Assembly: GCF_002846395.1 (NCBI RefSeq)
Contig: NZ_PJMU01000001.1
Span: 868,001-932,000, forward strand
From: Pontibacter ramchanderi
GTDB lineage: Bacteria > Bacteroidota > Bacteroidia > Cytophagales > Hymenobacteraceae
DNA length: 64,000 nucleotides
Direction of reading: 5' to 3'
Of this stretch, positions 1 through 8,764 are shown one piece after another. The translations under genes and the position numbers were made by a program. Under the pieces are notes generated by a model. It did no database searches. It saw nothing but the letters and a program-made list of their open reading frames with translations, and had not been told where the DNA came from. How positions within the stretch are numbered: the first letter of the stretch is position 1; each line of letters starts with the position of its first letter.

Positions 1-161
1 TGCCTTATGCGATACAGATCGCGAACAAAGGCTGGAAGAAAGCTTGCGCTGACAGCGAGGAGTTGAAAAAAGGTCTGAACGTAGTACACGGCAAAGTGGT
101 TTACAAAGGTGTGGCAGAGGCCTTCAACCTGGAGTATACCCCGGTTGATTCTATCCTCTAA
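1..161 (+). CDS. ald: Alanine dehydrogenase, C-terminal fragment (cut by window edge)
   Basis: The reading frame enters the window at base 3 and stops at TAA 159-161, giving about 52 residues that begin PYAIQIANKGWKKAC and end EYTPVDSIL. This matches the C-terminal tail of the alanine dehydrogenase/NAD(P) transhydrogenase family as it appears in Cytophagales, an enzyme that interconverts L-alanine and pyruvate with NAD in the cytoplasm. The catalytic and Rossmann parts lie outside the window, so the assignment rests on the tail alone. A strong intrinsic terminator follows about 30 bases later, so this is probably the last gene of its transcript. Confidence 0.7.
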   Translation, partial: PYAIQIANKGWKKACADSEELKKGLNVVHGKVVYKGVAEAFNLEYTPVDSIL

Positions 162-189
162 TCAAGGTATAAACCTGCTGGTCTAAACG

Positions 190-229
190 GAGCGCCTTCC
201 TGATCTGATCGGGAAGGCGCTCTTGTTTT
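190..229 (+). terminator. Intrinsic terminator after alanine dehydrogenase
   Basis: An 11-bp perfect stem (GAGCGCCTTCC at 190-200 with GGAAGGCGCTC at 212-222) is followed by TTGTTTT. It ends the alanine dehydrogenase transcript before the divergently regulated sulfatase gene begins. Confidence 0.85.
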
Positions 230-235
230 GGCCAT

Positions 236-267
236 TTACCAAAAGCGCACCAATTTCAGTATCTTTG
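236..267 (+). promoter_or_regulatory. Predicted Bacteroidota promoter of the LtaS-like gene
   Basis: TATCTTTG at 260-267 is an exact match to the TAnnTTTG -7 box. TTTACC at 236-241 sits about 18 bases upstream and is a weak -33 candidate. The start codon follows at 334, leaving a leader of about 60 bases. Confidence 0.45.
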
Positions 268-333
268 TGTTTTAATCCTGGTCTGCTCCATCCAAAGCGG
301 CCGCCTCATTACCAAGACTCTGTAATCTGACTG

Positions 334-2211
334 ATGTTCGACAGTTCCTTTCAACTGCTGCTGCGCCGCTTAGGGCTTGTATTTCTGCTCTATACCTTGT
401 TGCGCGCTGTTTTCTTCATCTTCAACTTTAACCACTTTGCCGAGGCCTCAGCCGGTCAGGTAGCCCTGGCCTTCGTGCATGGGCTCCGCTTCGATGTAGC
501 GGCGCTGGTGGCCATCAACTCGCTTTTTATCCTGCTGTCGCTGCTGCCGCACGGCAACCTGCAGCACCCGAAATACCAACGAACGCTCCAGTGGCTCTTT
601 GTGCTTACCAACGCGCCTTTCATTGCGCTGGCGCTGGTGGATGTGGAGTTTTTCAAGTTTATTGGCCGCCGTTCCGGCAACGAGGTGCTCACCATAACAG
701 GCGATGTGCTGGGGCAGTTGGGCCAGTTGGCCAGCTATTACTGGTATATGGGCATCGGGTTTTTGGGGCTGATGATCTCGATCGCGAAGCTATACCCGAA
801 GTCAGTTGCTATACCTGAAAAGACACCTGTGCTCTGGCAGCGCTACCTGCGCCTGGTGCTGGTTGCCGGCTTTGTGGTGCTGGGCATACGGGGCGGCATA
901 CAGCTCAAGCCGCTGCGGCCGGCACACGCCTTTGTGCATGAGCATGCCACATTGGGCCACCTTTCGCTCAATACCCCTTTTACCTTTATCAAGAGCATCG
1001 GCAAGACGAGTTTAGATGAAAAGCACTTTTTTGCTTCAGACGAAGAGCTGCTCGCCAACCTGCCCGTTAAACCGGACCAATACGCTATACCTGCCGGAGA
1101 GGCGCTGCAGGAGAATGTGGTGCTGATCATCCTTGAGAGTTTTGCCTCGGAGTATGTAGGCGCACTGAACAAGGGCGAAGGGTATACCCCTTTTCTGGAT
1201 TCGCTGGCGAACGAAGGTGTATTGTTTCAAAACAGTTTTGCCAATGGTCGCAAGTCCATCGAGGCACTGCCTTCCATCTTATCGGGGCTTCCCTCGCTCC
1301 TGCCCGACCCTTACATCACCTCACCCTATCAGTCCAACACGGTTTACAGTGCCGGGCACTTACTGCGGGGCGCTGGCTATACTACGGCTTTCTTTCACGG
1401 CGCCACCAACGGCACAATGGGCTTTAACCAGTATACCCAGATGGCAGGTATACAGCACTACTTTGGGCTGGACGAGTACCCTTCGGAGTTGCGAGCACAG
1501 CATTTCGACGGCAACTGGGGCATTTTTGATGAGCCATACCTGCAGTACACGGTTCAGGAAATGAGTAAGTTCCGGCAGCCTTTCTTCAGCACCATCTTCA
1601 CGCTTAGCTCGCACCAGCCTTACACGGTACCAGCCCAGTACAAAGGCAAATTCCCGAAAGGCGAGCTGGAAATCCATGAGTCTATTGGCTACGCCGATTA
1701 TGCGCTCAGGGAGTTTTTCAAGACAGCCTCCCGACAACCATGGTACGAGAACACCTTGTTCATATTGGTGGCAGACCATACCCAGAAAAGCATCCGGCCG
1801 GAGTACCAGAACGAACTGGGGCATTATCGTGTACCCCTTTTGCTGTTCCATCCCGCCAAAAAACTGAAGGCAGACGCGCAAAAGGTAACACAGCACGCCG
1901 ACATCCTGCCCACGATGATGGATTACCTGAAACTGCCAACCAATAAGCTCACGGTCTTCGGCCAGTCGGTGCTTGACAGCACCGCTACCGGCCATGCCTT
2001 GCTCTACAATGGTGTATCATACTACATGGTGCAGCAGCATGGTGTAGCCGAACTGACGCCGGCCGATGAGCTTCGTTTTCATTCCTTCCCGGAAATGACA
2101 CCCGCTGCGCCGGAAAACAAAAATCAGGGAGTGCAGTTGAAAGCCTATGTGCAGTACTTCAAAAACAAAATGGTCTCCAACGACCTGTACTTCTGGCAGC
2201 GTCGGAACTAG
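334..2211 (+). CDS. LtaS/MdoB-like membrane sulfatase (alkaline phosphatase superfamily)
   Basis: This 625-residue protein has about five N-terminal membrane segments (residues 10-190) and a large periplasmic sulfatase domain from about residue 260. Visible motifs are VVLIILESF with a metal-binding Glu near 268, NGRKSIEALPS with the probable Ser/Thr-type nucleophile near 308, TLSSHQPY, and the metal ligand pair VADHT near 505. Relatives are the lipoteichoic acid synthase and OpgB/MdoB phosphoglycerol transferases, but Bacteroidota lack lipoteichoic acid. A role in adding a phospho-group to an envelope lipid or glycan is more likely than LTA synthesis; the substrate is unknown. The gene is monocistronic, with a promoter-like TATCTTTG upstream. 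Confidence 0.85.
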   Translation: MFDSSFQLLLRRLGLVFLLYTLLRAVFFIFNFNHFAEASAGQVALAFVHGLRFDVAALVAINSLFILLSLLPHGNLQHPKYQRTLQWLFVLTNAPFIALALVDVEFFKFIGRRSGNEVLTITGDVLGQLGQLASYYWYMGIGFLGLMISIAKLYPKSVAIPEKTPVLWQRYLRLVLVAGFVVLGIRGGIQLKPLRPAHAFVHEHATLGHLSLNTPFTFIKSIGKTSLDEKHFFASDEELLANLPVKPDQYAIPAGEALQENVVLIILESFASEYVGALNKGEGYTPFLDSLANEGVLFQNSFANGRKSIEALPSILSGLPSLLPDPYITSPYQSNTVYSAGHLLRGAGYTTAFFHGATNGTMGFNQYTQMAGIQHYFGLDEYPSELRAQHFDGNWGIFDEPYLQYTVQEMSKFRQPFFSTIFTLSSHQPYTVPAQYKGKFPKGELEIHESIGYADYALREFFKTASRQPWYENTLFILVADHTQKSIRPEYQNELGHYRVPLLLFHPAKKLKADAQKVTQHADILPTMMDYLKLPTNKLTVFGQSVLDSTATGHALLYNGVSYYMVQQHGVAELTPADELRFHSFPEMTPAAPENKNQGVQLKAYVQYFKNKMVSNDLYFWQRRN

Positions 2212-2221
2212 GCATTAAACG

Positions 2222-2689
2222 CTAAACCTCCGCCTCAAAAGCAGGTATACCTTGTTGAGGCTTAAACTGGCGGGTACTGAAATCGACTTCCCAGCAATAG
2301 TGCTCCATGCCGTTGGTGATCACCACATAGCGGGCCTGCAGCACCTGGTTGTAGACCGATACCTGCTTCACCACTTCCTGCGTAATAGGTACATGCGCGG
2401 CTTTGCACTCCACCAGCAGGAAAGGTTTGCCTGATTGGTCGTACACACACATATCGGTGCGTTTCTGCAACTTGTTGTAGGTAGTGCCCCGTTCTATACT
2501 GATGAGACTTTTAGGGTAGCGATGGGTACCGATCAGGAAATGTACGAAATGCTGACGCACCCACTCTTCCGGCGTCAACAGCACATATTTGCGGCGCAAC
2601 GCATCAAAAATCATGACATTAGCGCCAGAATGCTTAATTTTGTAATTAAACGACGGTAAGTTCAGCATTTCCATACGGCAATTTACCAT
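2222..2689 (-). CDS. Orphan HsdR N-terminal-type PD-(D/E)XK domain protein
   Basis: A 155-residue soluble protein resembling the N-terminal nuclease domain of type I restriction subunit HsdR (HSDR_N_2-like). The nuclease-fold signature is readable: an Asp in KRTDMCVYD (about residue 79) followed by LLVECKA (E-x-K, about residue 95). The DNA translocase and the HsdM/HsdS partners of a restriction system are absent. Stand-alone versions of this length are common in Bacteroidota and have no settled role. Three in-frame ATGs (2689, 2674, 2668) are possible starts; family members usually begin with MLNLP, favouring 2668-2674. The gene is convergent with the sulfatase gene (10 bases apart) and divergent from the AMP nucleosidase gene. 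Confidence 0.7.
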   Translation of the reverse strand: MVNCRMEMLNLPSFNYKIKHSGANVMIFDALRRKYVLLTPEEWVRQHFVHFLIGTHRYPKSLISIERGTTYNKLQKRTDMCVYDQSGKPFLLVECKAAHVPITQEVVKQVSVYNQVLQARYVVITNGMEHYCWEVDFSTRQFKPQQGIPAFEAEV

Positions 2690-2761
2690 TTTATAGCCTC
2701 CGCCCCAGCAAACTCCCTTGCCAAGGCGGCTTTTTTATACCTAATTACTTATATTTAAAAC

Positions 2762-3535
2762 ATGAAGACCAAAGAAGAAATTGTAGGCGACTGGTTACCA
2801 AGGTATACCGGTGTACCTTTGGACGAATTTGGCGAGTATATCCTGCTCACTAACTTTATCAATTACGTGCGTATGTTTGCCGACCGTTTTGGCGTGGAGA
2901 TAAAGGGCCTGGACAAACCGATGCAAACGGCCACGGCCAATAACATCACCATCATCAACTTCGGTATGGGAAGCGCCATGGCTGCCACGGTAATGGACCT
3001 GCTCTCTGCCATCAAGCCAAAAGCAGCCCTTTTCCTGGGTAAGTGCGGCGGCCTAAAGCGCAAAACAGCCATCGGGGACCTGATCCTGCCGATCGCAGCC
3101 ATCCGTGGCGAAGGTACATCGGATGACTACCTGCCACCGGAAATCCCGGCCCTGCCATCGTTCCGACTGCAGCGAGCCGTTTCGTCCATGATCAAGAAGC
3201 ACGAGATGGACTACTGGACCGGCACTGTGTATACAACCAACCGCCGCGTTTGGGAGCACGACGAAGACTTCAAAGAATACCTGCGCCAGATCCGTGCCAT
3301 GGGCATTGATATGGAAACCGCTACCATTTTCACTGTGGGCTTTATCAACGAGATCCCGCATGGCGCCCTGCTGCTCGTGTCGGACAACCCGATGATTCCG
3401 GAAGGGGTGAAAACTTCGGAAAGCGATAAGCTGGTGACCACCAATTATGTAGAAAAACACCTCAGTATAGGTATAGACTCCCTGATCGAGCTAATTAACT
3501 CAGGTGAGTCGGTGAAACACATGCGTTTCGAATAA
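2762..3535 (+). CDS. amn: AMP nucleosidase, PNP/UDP phosphorylase family
   Basis: This 257-residue protein matches the short Bacteroidota AMP nucleosidases, which hydrolyse AMP to adenine and ribose 5-phosphate. Phosphorylase-family features include the Gly-rich FGMGSAMAA segment (about residue 62), LFLGKCGGL (about 90), the MGIDMETATIF motif that grips the ribose (about 181) and LLVSDNPM (about 206). It lacks the extra N-terminal domain of E. coli Amn. Transcription probably starts close to the ATG, because an AT-rich TATATTTA lies about 10 bases upstream. It is followed after 8 bases by the amidohydrolase gene, so co-transcription is likely. Confidence 0.85.
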   Translation: MKTKEEIVGDWLPRYTGVPLDEFGEYILLTNFINYVRMFADRFGVEIKGLDKPMQTATANNITIINFGMGSAMAATVMDLLSAIKPKAALFLGKCGGLKRKTAIGDLILPIAAIRGEGTSDDYLPPEIPALPSFRLQRAVSSMIKKHEMDYWTGTVYTTNRRVWEHDEDFKEYLRQIRAMGIDMETATIFTVGFINEIPHGALLLVSDNPMIPEGVKTSESDKLVTTNYVEKHLSIGIDSLIELINSGESVKHMRFE

Positions 3536-3543
3536 GCAGATAC

Positions 3544-5205
3544 ATGAAAAAAACACTACGCACCTTTGCAGCCGCCGCCCTGCTGGGCCTCACTCTCCTG
3601 AGCAGCTGCAATACTACCAACACCGGCAGTGAGTCGGTAGACCTGATCGTATACAACGGCAATGTGTACACCGTGAACGTTACCTTCGACCAGGCTGAGG
3701 CCTTTGCCGTGAAAGATGGTAAGATCGTGGCTGTTGGTACGACAGCCGACATCCGGGCCAGGTATAGCGCCACGGAAGAGCTCGACGCCGAAGGGAAAAC
3801 CATTTATCCCGGCCTGATTGACGGTCACGCTCACTTCTACCGCTATGGTTTGGCACTGCAATCGGCGGACCTGGTAGGCACAGCTTCTTTTAAGGAAGTG
3901 GTGCAGAAAGTAGTGGCCCAACAAAAGGCCTACCCGGAGGCAGACTGGATCACCGGCCGAGGCTGGGACCAGAACGACTGGCCAGTCAAAGAATTCCCGA
4001 CCAAGGATACCCTGGACCTGCTCTTCCCGGATACGCCAATTATTCTGACCCGCATTGATGGCCATGCCGCACTCGTGAACCAGAAAGCCCTGGACCTGGC
4101 AGGTATAACACCTGCGACTAAAATGGTGGGCGGCCTGGTGGAAGTGGAAGGCGGCAAAATGACCGGCATCCTGATCGACAACGCCATTGACCTGGTGAGC
4201 TCTAAAATACCGGAAGCCGACGAGCAGGAACAGCGTCAGGCGCTGATCAATGCCGAGAAAAACTGCTTTGCCGTGGGCCTCACCTCCGTAGCCGACGCCG
4301 GCCTGGACAAGTCGACCGTTGACCTGATGGACGCCATGCACAAAAGCGGTGAACTGAAGATGCGTGTATACGCCATGATGAATCCGGGAAAGGTGAACCA
4401 GGACCACTACTTTGCGAACGGACCTTACAAAACTGACCGCCTGAATGTACGCTCTTTTAAGGTATATTCTGATGGCGCCCTGGGTTCCCGTGGTGCTAAC
4501 CTTCTCAAACCTTACAGTGACAAGCATGGCCATTATGGTTTCCTACTGGCTTCTGAACAGGAGTTTCGCGATCTGGCCGCGCTGATGAACAAGCATGGTT
4601 TTCAAATGAATACCCACGCCATTGGCGACTCAGCCAATCGGCTGCTCCTCAACATTTACGGCGAAGTGCTGGGCGGTAAGAACGACAAGCGCTGGCGCAT
4701 TGAGCACTCCCAGATCATTAACCCGGCCGATATGGACAAGTTTGGCAGGTATAGCGTGCTGCCTTCTGTGCAGCCTACCCATGCCACGTCGGATATGTAC
4801 TGGGCTGGTGACCGCTTGGGCAAGGAACGCATCGCGCATGCCTACCCTTTCAAGCAACTGTTAGATCAGAACGGCTATATCCCGCTTGGCAGTGATTTCC
4901 CGGTTGAGGATATCAACCCGATTTATGGATTCCATGCCGCTGTGGCACGACAGGATGGTGAAAACTGGCCGGAAGGTGGTTTCCAGATGGAAAACGCCCT
5001 GAGTCGCGAAGAAGCGCTGCGTGGCATGACGATTTGGGCCGCAAAAGCTGCTTTTGAGGAAAAGGAAAAAGGCAGCATCGAACCTGGTAAGTTCGCCGAT
5101 TTCATTATCGTAGACCGCGACCTGATGAAAGTGCCTAATGACCAAATGCGTGGCCTACAGGTGCTCCACACGTATGTAAATGGTGTGCAGGTGTACAAGA
5201 AGTAA
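3544..5205 (+). CDS. YtcJ-like metal-dependent amidohydrolase lipoprotein
   Basis: The 553-residue product starts with a lipoprotein signal (hydrophobic AAALLGLTLLSSC, lipidated Cys at about residue 23), so it is exported and anchored in the envelope. The rest is an amidohydrolase family 3 TIM barrel: HAHFYRYG carries the HxH metal motif (about residue 97), NTHAIGDSA and IEHSQ supply further His ligands, and GSDFPVE carries the catalytic Asp. Family members hydrolyse amide, N-formyl or cyclic imide bonds; the substrate here cannot be told. It follows the AMP nucleosidase gene at 8 bases, suggesting one transcript ended by the hairpin at 5271-5307. Confidence 0.85.
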   Translation: MKKTLRTFAAAALLGLTLLSSCNTTNTGSESVDLIVYNGNVYTVNVTFDQAEAFAVKDGKIVAVGTTADIRARYSATEELDAEGKTIYPGLIDGHAHFYRYGLALQSADLVGTASFKEVVQKVVAQQKAYPEADWITGRGWDQNDWPVKEFPTKDTLDLLFPDTPIILTRIDGHAALVNQKALDLAGITPATKMVGGLVEVEGGKMTGILIDNAIDLVSSKIPEADEQEQRQALINAEKNCFAVGLTSVADAGLDKSTVDLMDAMHKSGELKMRVYAMMNPGKVNQDHYFANGPYKTDRLNVRSFKVYSDGALGSRGANLLKPYSDKHGHYGFLLASEQEFRDLAALMNKHGFQMNTHAIGDSANRLLLNIYGEVLGGKNDKRWRIEHSQIINPADMDKFGRYSVLPSVQPTHATSDMYWAGDRLGKERIAHAYPFKQLLDQNGYIPLGSDFPVEDINPIYGFHAAVARQDGENWPEGGFQMENALSREEALRGMTIWAAKAAFEEKEKGSIEPGKFADFIIVDRDLMKVPNDQMRGLQVLHTYVNGVQVYKK

Positions 5206-5270
5206 ACTTGTAGATTGCAAGTAGAATTTTGTAGGTACTTTTCGTACCCAGAATGCTAACAGCTAACACA

Positions 5271-5307
5271 AAAAAACGGCAGCCCGGTCGGGCTGCCGTT
5301 TTTTTGT
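5271..5307. terminator. Bidirectional terminator between convergent genes
   Basis: A stem AACGGCAGCCC/GGGCTGCCGTT with a 4-base loop is flanked by A-runs on the left and T-runs on the right. It can end both the amidohydrolase transcript (+) and the MFS transcript (-). Confidence 0.85.
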
Positions 5308-5340
5308 TCCTAAAGCTTTGGCCCGGGCAGGCAGCTATAC

Positions 5341-6669
5341 CTACATAGCCACTGCTTCGGCTTCGCCCCGAGGCTCCAGCGACTTTTTCCCTTTAATAAG
5401 CGAGAGAAAGATCAGGCCAAGCGCAAAGAAAATAATAAGGGCCAGTATGCTGTAGCGCATAGAGCCTGTTACCTGGGCTATGGCACCGTAGGCCAGCGTA
5501 CCGAGCATAATCGAAACCTTCTCCGTGATATCGTAGAAACTGAAATAGGAAGCATGGTCTTTGGTGGTGGCAGGTATAAGCTTAGAGTAGGTGGAACGGG
5601 AGAGCGACTGTATACCCCCCATAACAGAACCCACAACAGCGGCCAATACATAAAACTCGAATACGGTGGTCGTAAAATAAGCAGCGACGCAAATGCCGAT
5701 CCAGATTATGACCGCGACCATCAAAGCTCTGATGTTGCCATACCTGCCCGAAAGTGCCGCAAAGCCATAAGCACCTGCAATAGCCACCAGTTGAATGATC
5801 AGGATGGTGATGATCAGGTTATCGCTTGGCAATCGGAGTTCCTCAATCCCGAAAATGGTAGCCACATACATCACCGTCTGTACGCCCATGTTAAAGAAGA
5901 AGTAAGCCAACAGATAGCGTTTGAGCAGGCGCAGTTCTTTTACCTGCTGCAGCACTTTCTTCAGTTCATTCACGCCATTCAAAATCCAGCTGCCTTGCGG
6001 TTCTTTTTGATAAACATTGGCCGGCAGGTGGTAGAAGGTATACTGAGCGAATCCGAACCACCAGATACCAGTCGTCAGGAAAGCGATGCGTGGCGCCAGA
6101 CTGGTATTATCTGAGGCGATGCCAAACCAGGCGGGCTGCAAAATCATGGCCAGGTTGAAAAGAAGCAAAAGTACACTGCCGATATACCCCATGGCGAACC
6201 CGCGGGCACTTAGGCGATCGTACTGGTCTTCGGTAGCGATCTCAGGCAGGTATGAGTTGTAAAACACGATACTACCCGTAAACCCAATGGAGGCCAGCAT
6301 GAACAATACAACCGAAACAGAAAAGGTATCTCTGGTAAAAAAGAACAGACTGGCACAGGAGATAGAGCCCACATAGCAGAACAGTTGCATGAACAACTTT
6401 TTCCGTCCGCTATAATCAGCGATGGCGGTGAGGAAGGGGTTCATGAGCACGATCAGCAGGAAAGAACCCGACACCGCGTAGGAAAAGAGCACAGAACTTT
6501 GCAGCTCAAGGCCAAAAAAATCGACCAGCGTTGACCCTGTTTCAGGATGCTTGGATACCGCACTGTAATAGATCGGAAAGATGGTGGAGATGATGACCAG
6601 CGAATAGACCGAGTTAGCCCAATCGTACACGCACCAGGCCCTGGTGATGGTGGGGTTATTTTTTTGCAT
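5341..6669 (-). CDS. MFS transporter of the UMF1/Atg22-like family
   Basis: A 442-residue inner-membrane protein with about 12 hydrophobic segments. The N-terminus AWCVYDWANSVYSLVI is the hallmark of the UMF1 family (Pfam Atg22), where the YDWANS box precedes the first helix. Yeast Atg22 exports amino acids from the vacuole; substrates of bacterial UMF1 proteins are mostly unknown. The two halves are separated by a basic loop near residue 220 (KKVLQQVKELRLLKRY). The gene stands alone, with the TPR-like gene 25 bases upstream on the same strand, so the two may share a transcript. Confidence 0.8.
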   Translation of the reverse strand: MQKNNPTITRAWCVYDWANSVYSLVIISTIFPIYYSAVSKHPETGSTLVDFFGLELQSSVLFSYAVSGSFLLIVLMNPFLTAIADYSGRKKLFMQLFCYVGSISCASLFFFTRDTFSVSVVLFMLASIGFTGSIVFYNSYLPEIATEDQYDRLSARGFAMGYIGSVLLLLFNLAMILQPAWFGIASDNTSLAPRIAFLTTGIWWFGFAQYTFYHLPANVYQKEPQGSWILNGVNELKKVLQQVKELRLLKRYLLAYFFFNMGVQTVMYVATIFGIEELRLPSDNLIITILIIQLVAIAGAYGFAALSGRYGNIRALMVAVIIWIGICVAAYFTTTVFEFYVLAAVVGSVMGGIQSLSRSTYSKLIPATTKDHASYFSFYDITEKVSIMLGTLAYGAIAQVTGSMRYSILALIIFFALGLIFLSLIKGKKSLEPRGEAEAVAM

Positions 6670-6694
6670 ACCTGAAATATAGAGAAATATTTAT

Positions 6695-8197
6695 TTAGCG
6701 TTGATGTACTTTCACCTCGGCTTTTGTCAGAATCTGCAGGATCAGGTCCCATAAATGCTCATAAGGAACAATCTCAATTTCAGCATAGGCATCGCCTGGC
6801 GCAGGTGTATCCATCAGCTTTTTATATAGCGGCTCCCCTTTTGACTGACACGCTACCGCATCATAGTCTTCTGTTACGGTGAGTACCAGCAATTTCAAAA
6901 ACAGCTTACTACGTAAACTGAAGGCGTCCTTCAAGTGAGTCGACACATACTTTTTGATGCTCTCGATGCGGTAAAGCAGAGCTTCTGTTTCGCCTCGCTC
7001 AAGCAGATAAATGAACTGAAGTGTCAGGATGGCCACGTTAAAGCCTAATTTATCCTTACTATACTCCGGTAGCGACAGCAGGTATGGGTTGTTGGCCTCC
7101 CCTTCGGGCACCGTCGACTGCGGGTACACCAGCCTGAAATAGGACCGGTATAACATCCAGCGTTCTTTGGCAATAGTTGGGATTTTTTGAAAGCCGCCAT
7201 TGTCAAATACCTGTAGCAGTAAAATATCGGCCAGGTCATACCTGCGGGCGTGCACTGCTAACAAGAAATAGTTCTCCATGTAGGCGAACCAGTTACGGGT
7301 GGAGGGCTGGTAGAGCCCCAGATTCTCCTGGGCATACATCAGGCCATCATTAAGCTGTTTTGCCCTGAGGTGGGCATAAACCATGATGAAGTTATTGTAC
7401 GTGAGGTCGAAACGGTGCGCGTTGATCTTATTCTGCTCAATCAGCCTGAGTGCATCAACGGTTATCGCTATAATATCTTTAAAATTGCCCTCCAACTCAT
7501 GATACCAGATATAGGTTCTGTAATAGGCATAATATGTGCTAAATGTGCCTGATTCCTCCCAAAGGGCTTCCAACTGCTTTACAAGATGGGGCAGCTGCGG
7601 TAAAAACTCCTTTCGGGTTTTAGTAGACTTGCGAAGCTGCATATTTATATTTTGAAATAGTGATACTGCCTCACGTTCTTTTACAAAACGTTGCATCGTT
7701 TGCTTTAGGTCGTCTTGCGCTGTTCTAAACTTCTTAACCAATCCCTGATCCGAATAGCCTAGACATAAAAGCTCAAGAGCTGATACTTTTAAATCAACGA
7801 AATCGAACTCCTGGGCTACTGCAAGTGCCTTATTCGCCAGATTGATAACAAGATCAAACTCGTAACGGGCCCGTACAATATTTGCCTGGTAGATGAAGCT
7901 ATTGCACTGGATTTCCTTTTGCCGTACAAAGTTTGAAGTTACTTTCTCTGGAATGACGTAGTTCAGCTCGTTGAAAAGCTTTTTTTTGATCCGATGCTTC
8001 AGCATCTTATACCGCACATCGTTTGGGTTGGAATTGTAAAGGTCTCTTGCCGCCTGCTCGTCTGATGTGTAACGCCCTGATTCTACTCCTTGCAGAAACT
8101 TTTTCTCCTTAATACTTTGCTTGGGCATATTAAGAATGGCCGTTTCTGCTTGGCTGCAGGCAAGAACGATTTCAATCAGTTTTTTAACTTCCTTCAT
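6695..8197 (-). CDS. Helical TPR-like protein of unknown function, possible peptide-responsive regulator
   Basis: A 500-residue soluble protein with no signal peptide and no domain I can name with certainty. The ATG at 8197 is the best start; the frame extends 12 bases further only to a TTG. Residues 1-85 are rich in Lys/Arg (KMLKHRIKKKLFNEL). From about residue 100 the sequence is a run of amphipathic helices of 34-40 residues with the A/L/Y spacing of tetratricopeptide repeats (for example VINLANKALAVAQEFDFVDLK). A basic N-terminus followed by a TPR bundle resembles RRNPP regulators in shape, but no helix-turn-helix is obvious. It is divergent from the small peptide gene at 8508 across an AT-rich 310-base gap and more AT-rich than the flanking genes, suggesting an accessory origin. 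Confidence 0.6.
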   Translation of the reverse strand: MKEVKKLIEIVLACSQAETAILNMPKQSIKEKKFLQGVESGRYTSDEQAARDLYNSNPNDVRYKMLKHRIKKKLFNELNYVIPEKVTSNFVRQKEIQCNSFIYQANIVRARYEFDLVINLANKALAVAQEFDFVDLKVSALELLCLGYSDQGLVKKFRTAQDDLKQTMQRFVKEREAVSLFQNINMQLRKSTKTRKEFLPQLPHLVKQLEALWEESGTFSTYYAYYRTYIWYHELEGNFKDIIAITVDALRLIEQNKINAHRFDLTYNNFIMVYAHLRAKQLNDGLMYAQENLGLYQPSTRNWFAYMENYFLLAVHARRYDLADILLLQVFDNGGFQKIPTIAKERWMLYRSYFRLVYPQSTVPEGEANNPYLLSLPEYSKDKLGFNVAILTLQFIYLLERGETEALLYRIESIKKYVSTHLKDAFSLRSKLFLKLLVLTVTEDYDAVACQSKGEPLYKKLMDTPAPGDAYAEIEIVPYEHLWDLILQILTKAEVKVHQR

Positions 8198-8313
8198 GCA
8201 AAAGATCAAATAAAAGTTCTATATATTTATAGGAATATAATTCTGATAAACGTTTAAGGAAAGCGAAATGCTGCTATTTCCTTATGATTTTAGCTGTAAA
8301 CCGACAAGCACTT

Positions 8314-8430
8314 GTTACCTTTTGCAGCTTATCAGATAGAAATATATGAATATTAATCATATAATCAATAGTTTTATATTAATTATAATTTTATTTATAA
8401 TTAAAATTAATATGTTGATAGTTACCTTTT
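8314..8430 (+). promoter_or_regulatory. Paired GTTACCTTTT boxes upstream of the 58-residue peptide gene
   Basis: GTTACCTTTT occurs exactly at 8314-8323 and 8421-8430, that is 194 and 87 bases before the ATG at 8508. The second copy runs into a 14-base palindrome (CTTTTTGCAAAAAG, 8426-8439). The same 10-mer pair sits 204 and 86 bases before the second peptide gene. A 10-mer is expected about 0.1 times in this window on both strands; the only other copy I found is a reverse-complement copy inside the sulfatase gene near 1879. I infer regulator-binding or promoter elements. Confidence 0.55.
8341..8412. other. Strongly AT-rich stretch with inverted repeats in divergent intergenic region
   Basis: Within the 310-base gap between the TPR-like gene and the peptide gene, about 70 bases are almost purely A/T (such as AATTATAATT and TTATAATTAA). 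These can pair with each other and would bend or melt easily. This fits a promoter-proximal or regulator-binding region but no exact -7 box was found. Confidence 0.4.
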
Positions 8431-8507
8431 TGCAAAAAGATTCTTTTCTTTTCACTTCAACAGTGTGAATCTTTGTTACACTATAAACCGATTTAACCCT
8501 AGAAATC

Positions 8508-8684
8508 ATGGCAACTATCATCATCACCATCGTTCTGAATGTACTGCTTGGCAACCCTGTTGACACTACAAAAGATCAGCAGACAACTACTTCTACTAAC
8601 ACTACTACTACAACAACACAGCTGCCGGGTGACACCATGAATGCTATGGGTGGCTCTGGTACTTGGACAACTATCGAGAAATAG
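8508..8684 (+). CDS. Small Thr-rich secreted-peptide candidate (58 residues)
   Basis: ATG 8508 to TAG 8684 encodes 58 residues with three zones: a hydrophobic N-terminus (ATIIITIVLNVLLG) that could act as a signal or membrane segment, a Thr-rich linker (residues 20-37, mostly Thr with Ser/Asn/Gln), and a compact tail DTMNAMGGSGTWTTIEK. I recognise no family. Support for it being real: clean third-position codon choice, a shared upstream architecture with the peptide gene at 13175, and location 80 bases before an oligopeptide-binding protein gene on the same strand with no terminator between. It could be a pheromone or RiPP precursor. Function is inference. Confidence 0.5.
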   Translation: MATIIITIVLNVLLGNPVDTTKDQQTTTSTNTTTTTTQLPGDTMNAMGGSGTWTTIEK

Positions 8685-8764
8685 GTAACAGAACGGTTCT
8701 TGAGAATTGCTTCATTTTCCCTATATTGCCAATGCCTGATTTTGGTCAAGGGGCACTATGAATA

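Noticed and set aside
334..2211. LtaS-like gene considered as lipoteichoic acid synthase
   Set aside because: kdsB and MlaFED show a Gram-negative envelope, which does not contain lipoteichoic acid.
3556..4533. Long minus-strand open frame (325 codons) opposite the amidohydrolase gene
   Set aside because: It is antisense to a gene with intact catalytic motifs, has a His/Val/Gln-rich shadow composition and no recognisable domain.
8357..8566. Minus-strand frame of 69 codons over the small peptide gene and AT-rich gap
   Set aside because: Its C-terminal part is a run of Ile/Asn/Lys dictated by the AT-rich DNA; no signal or family features.
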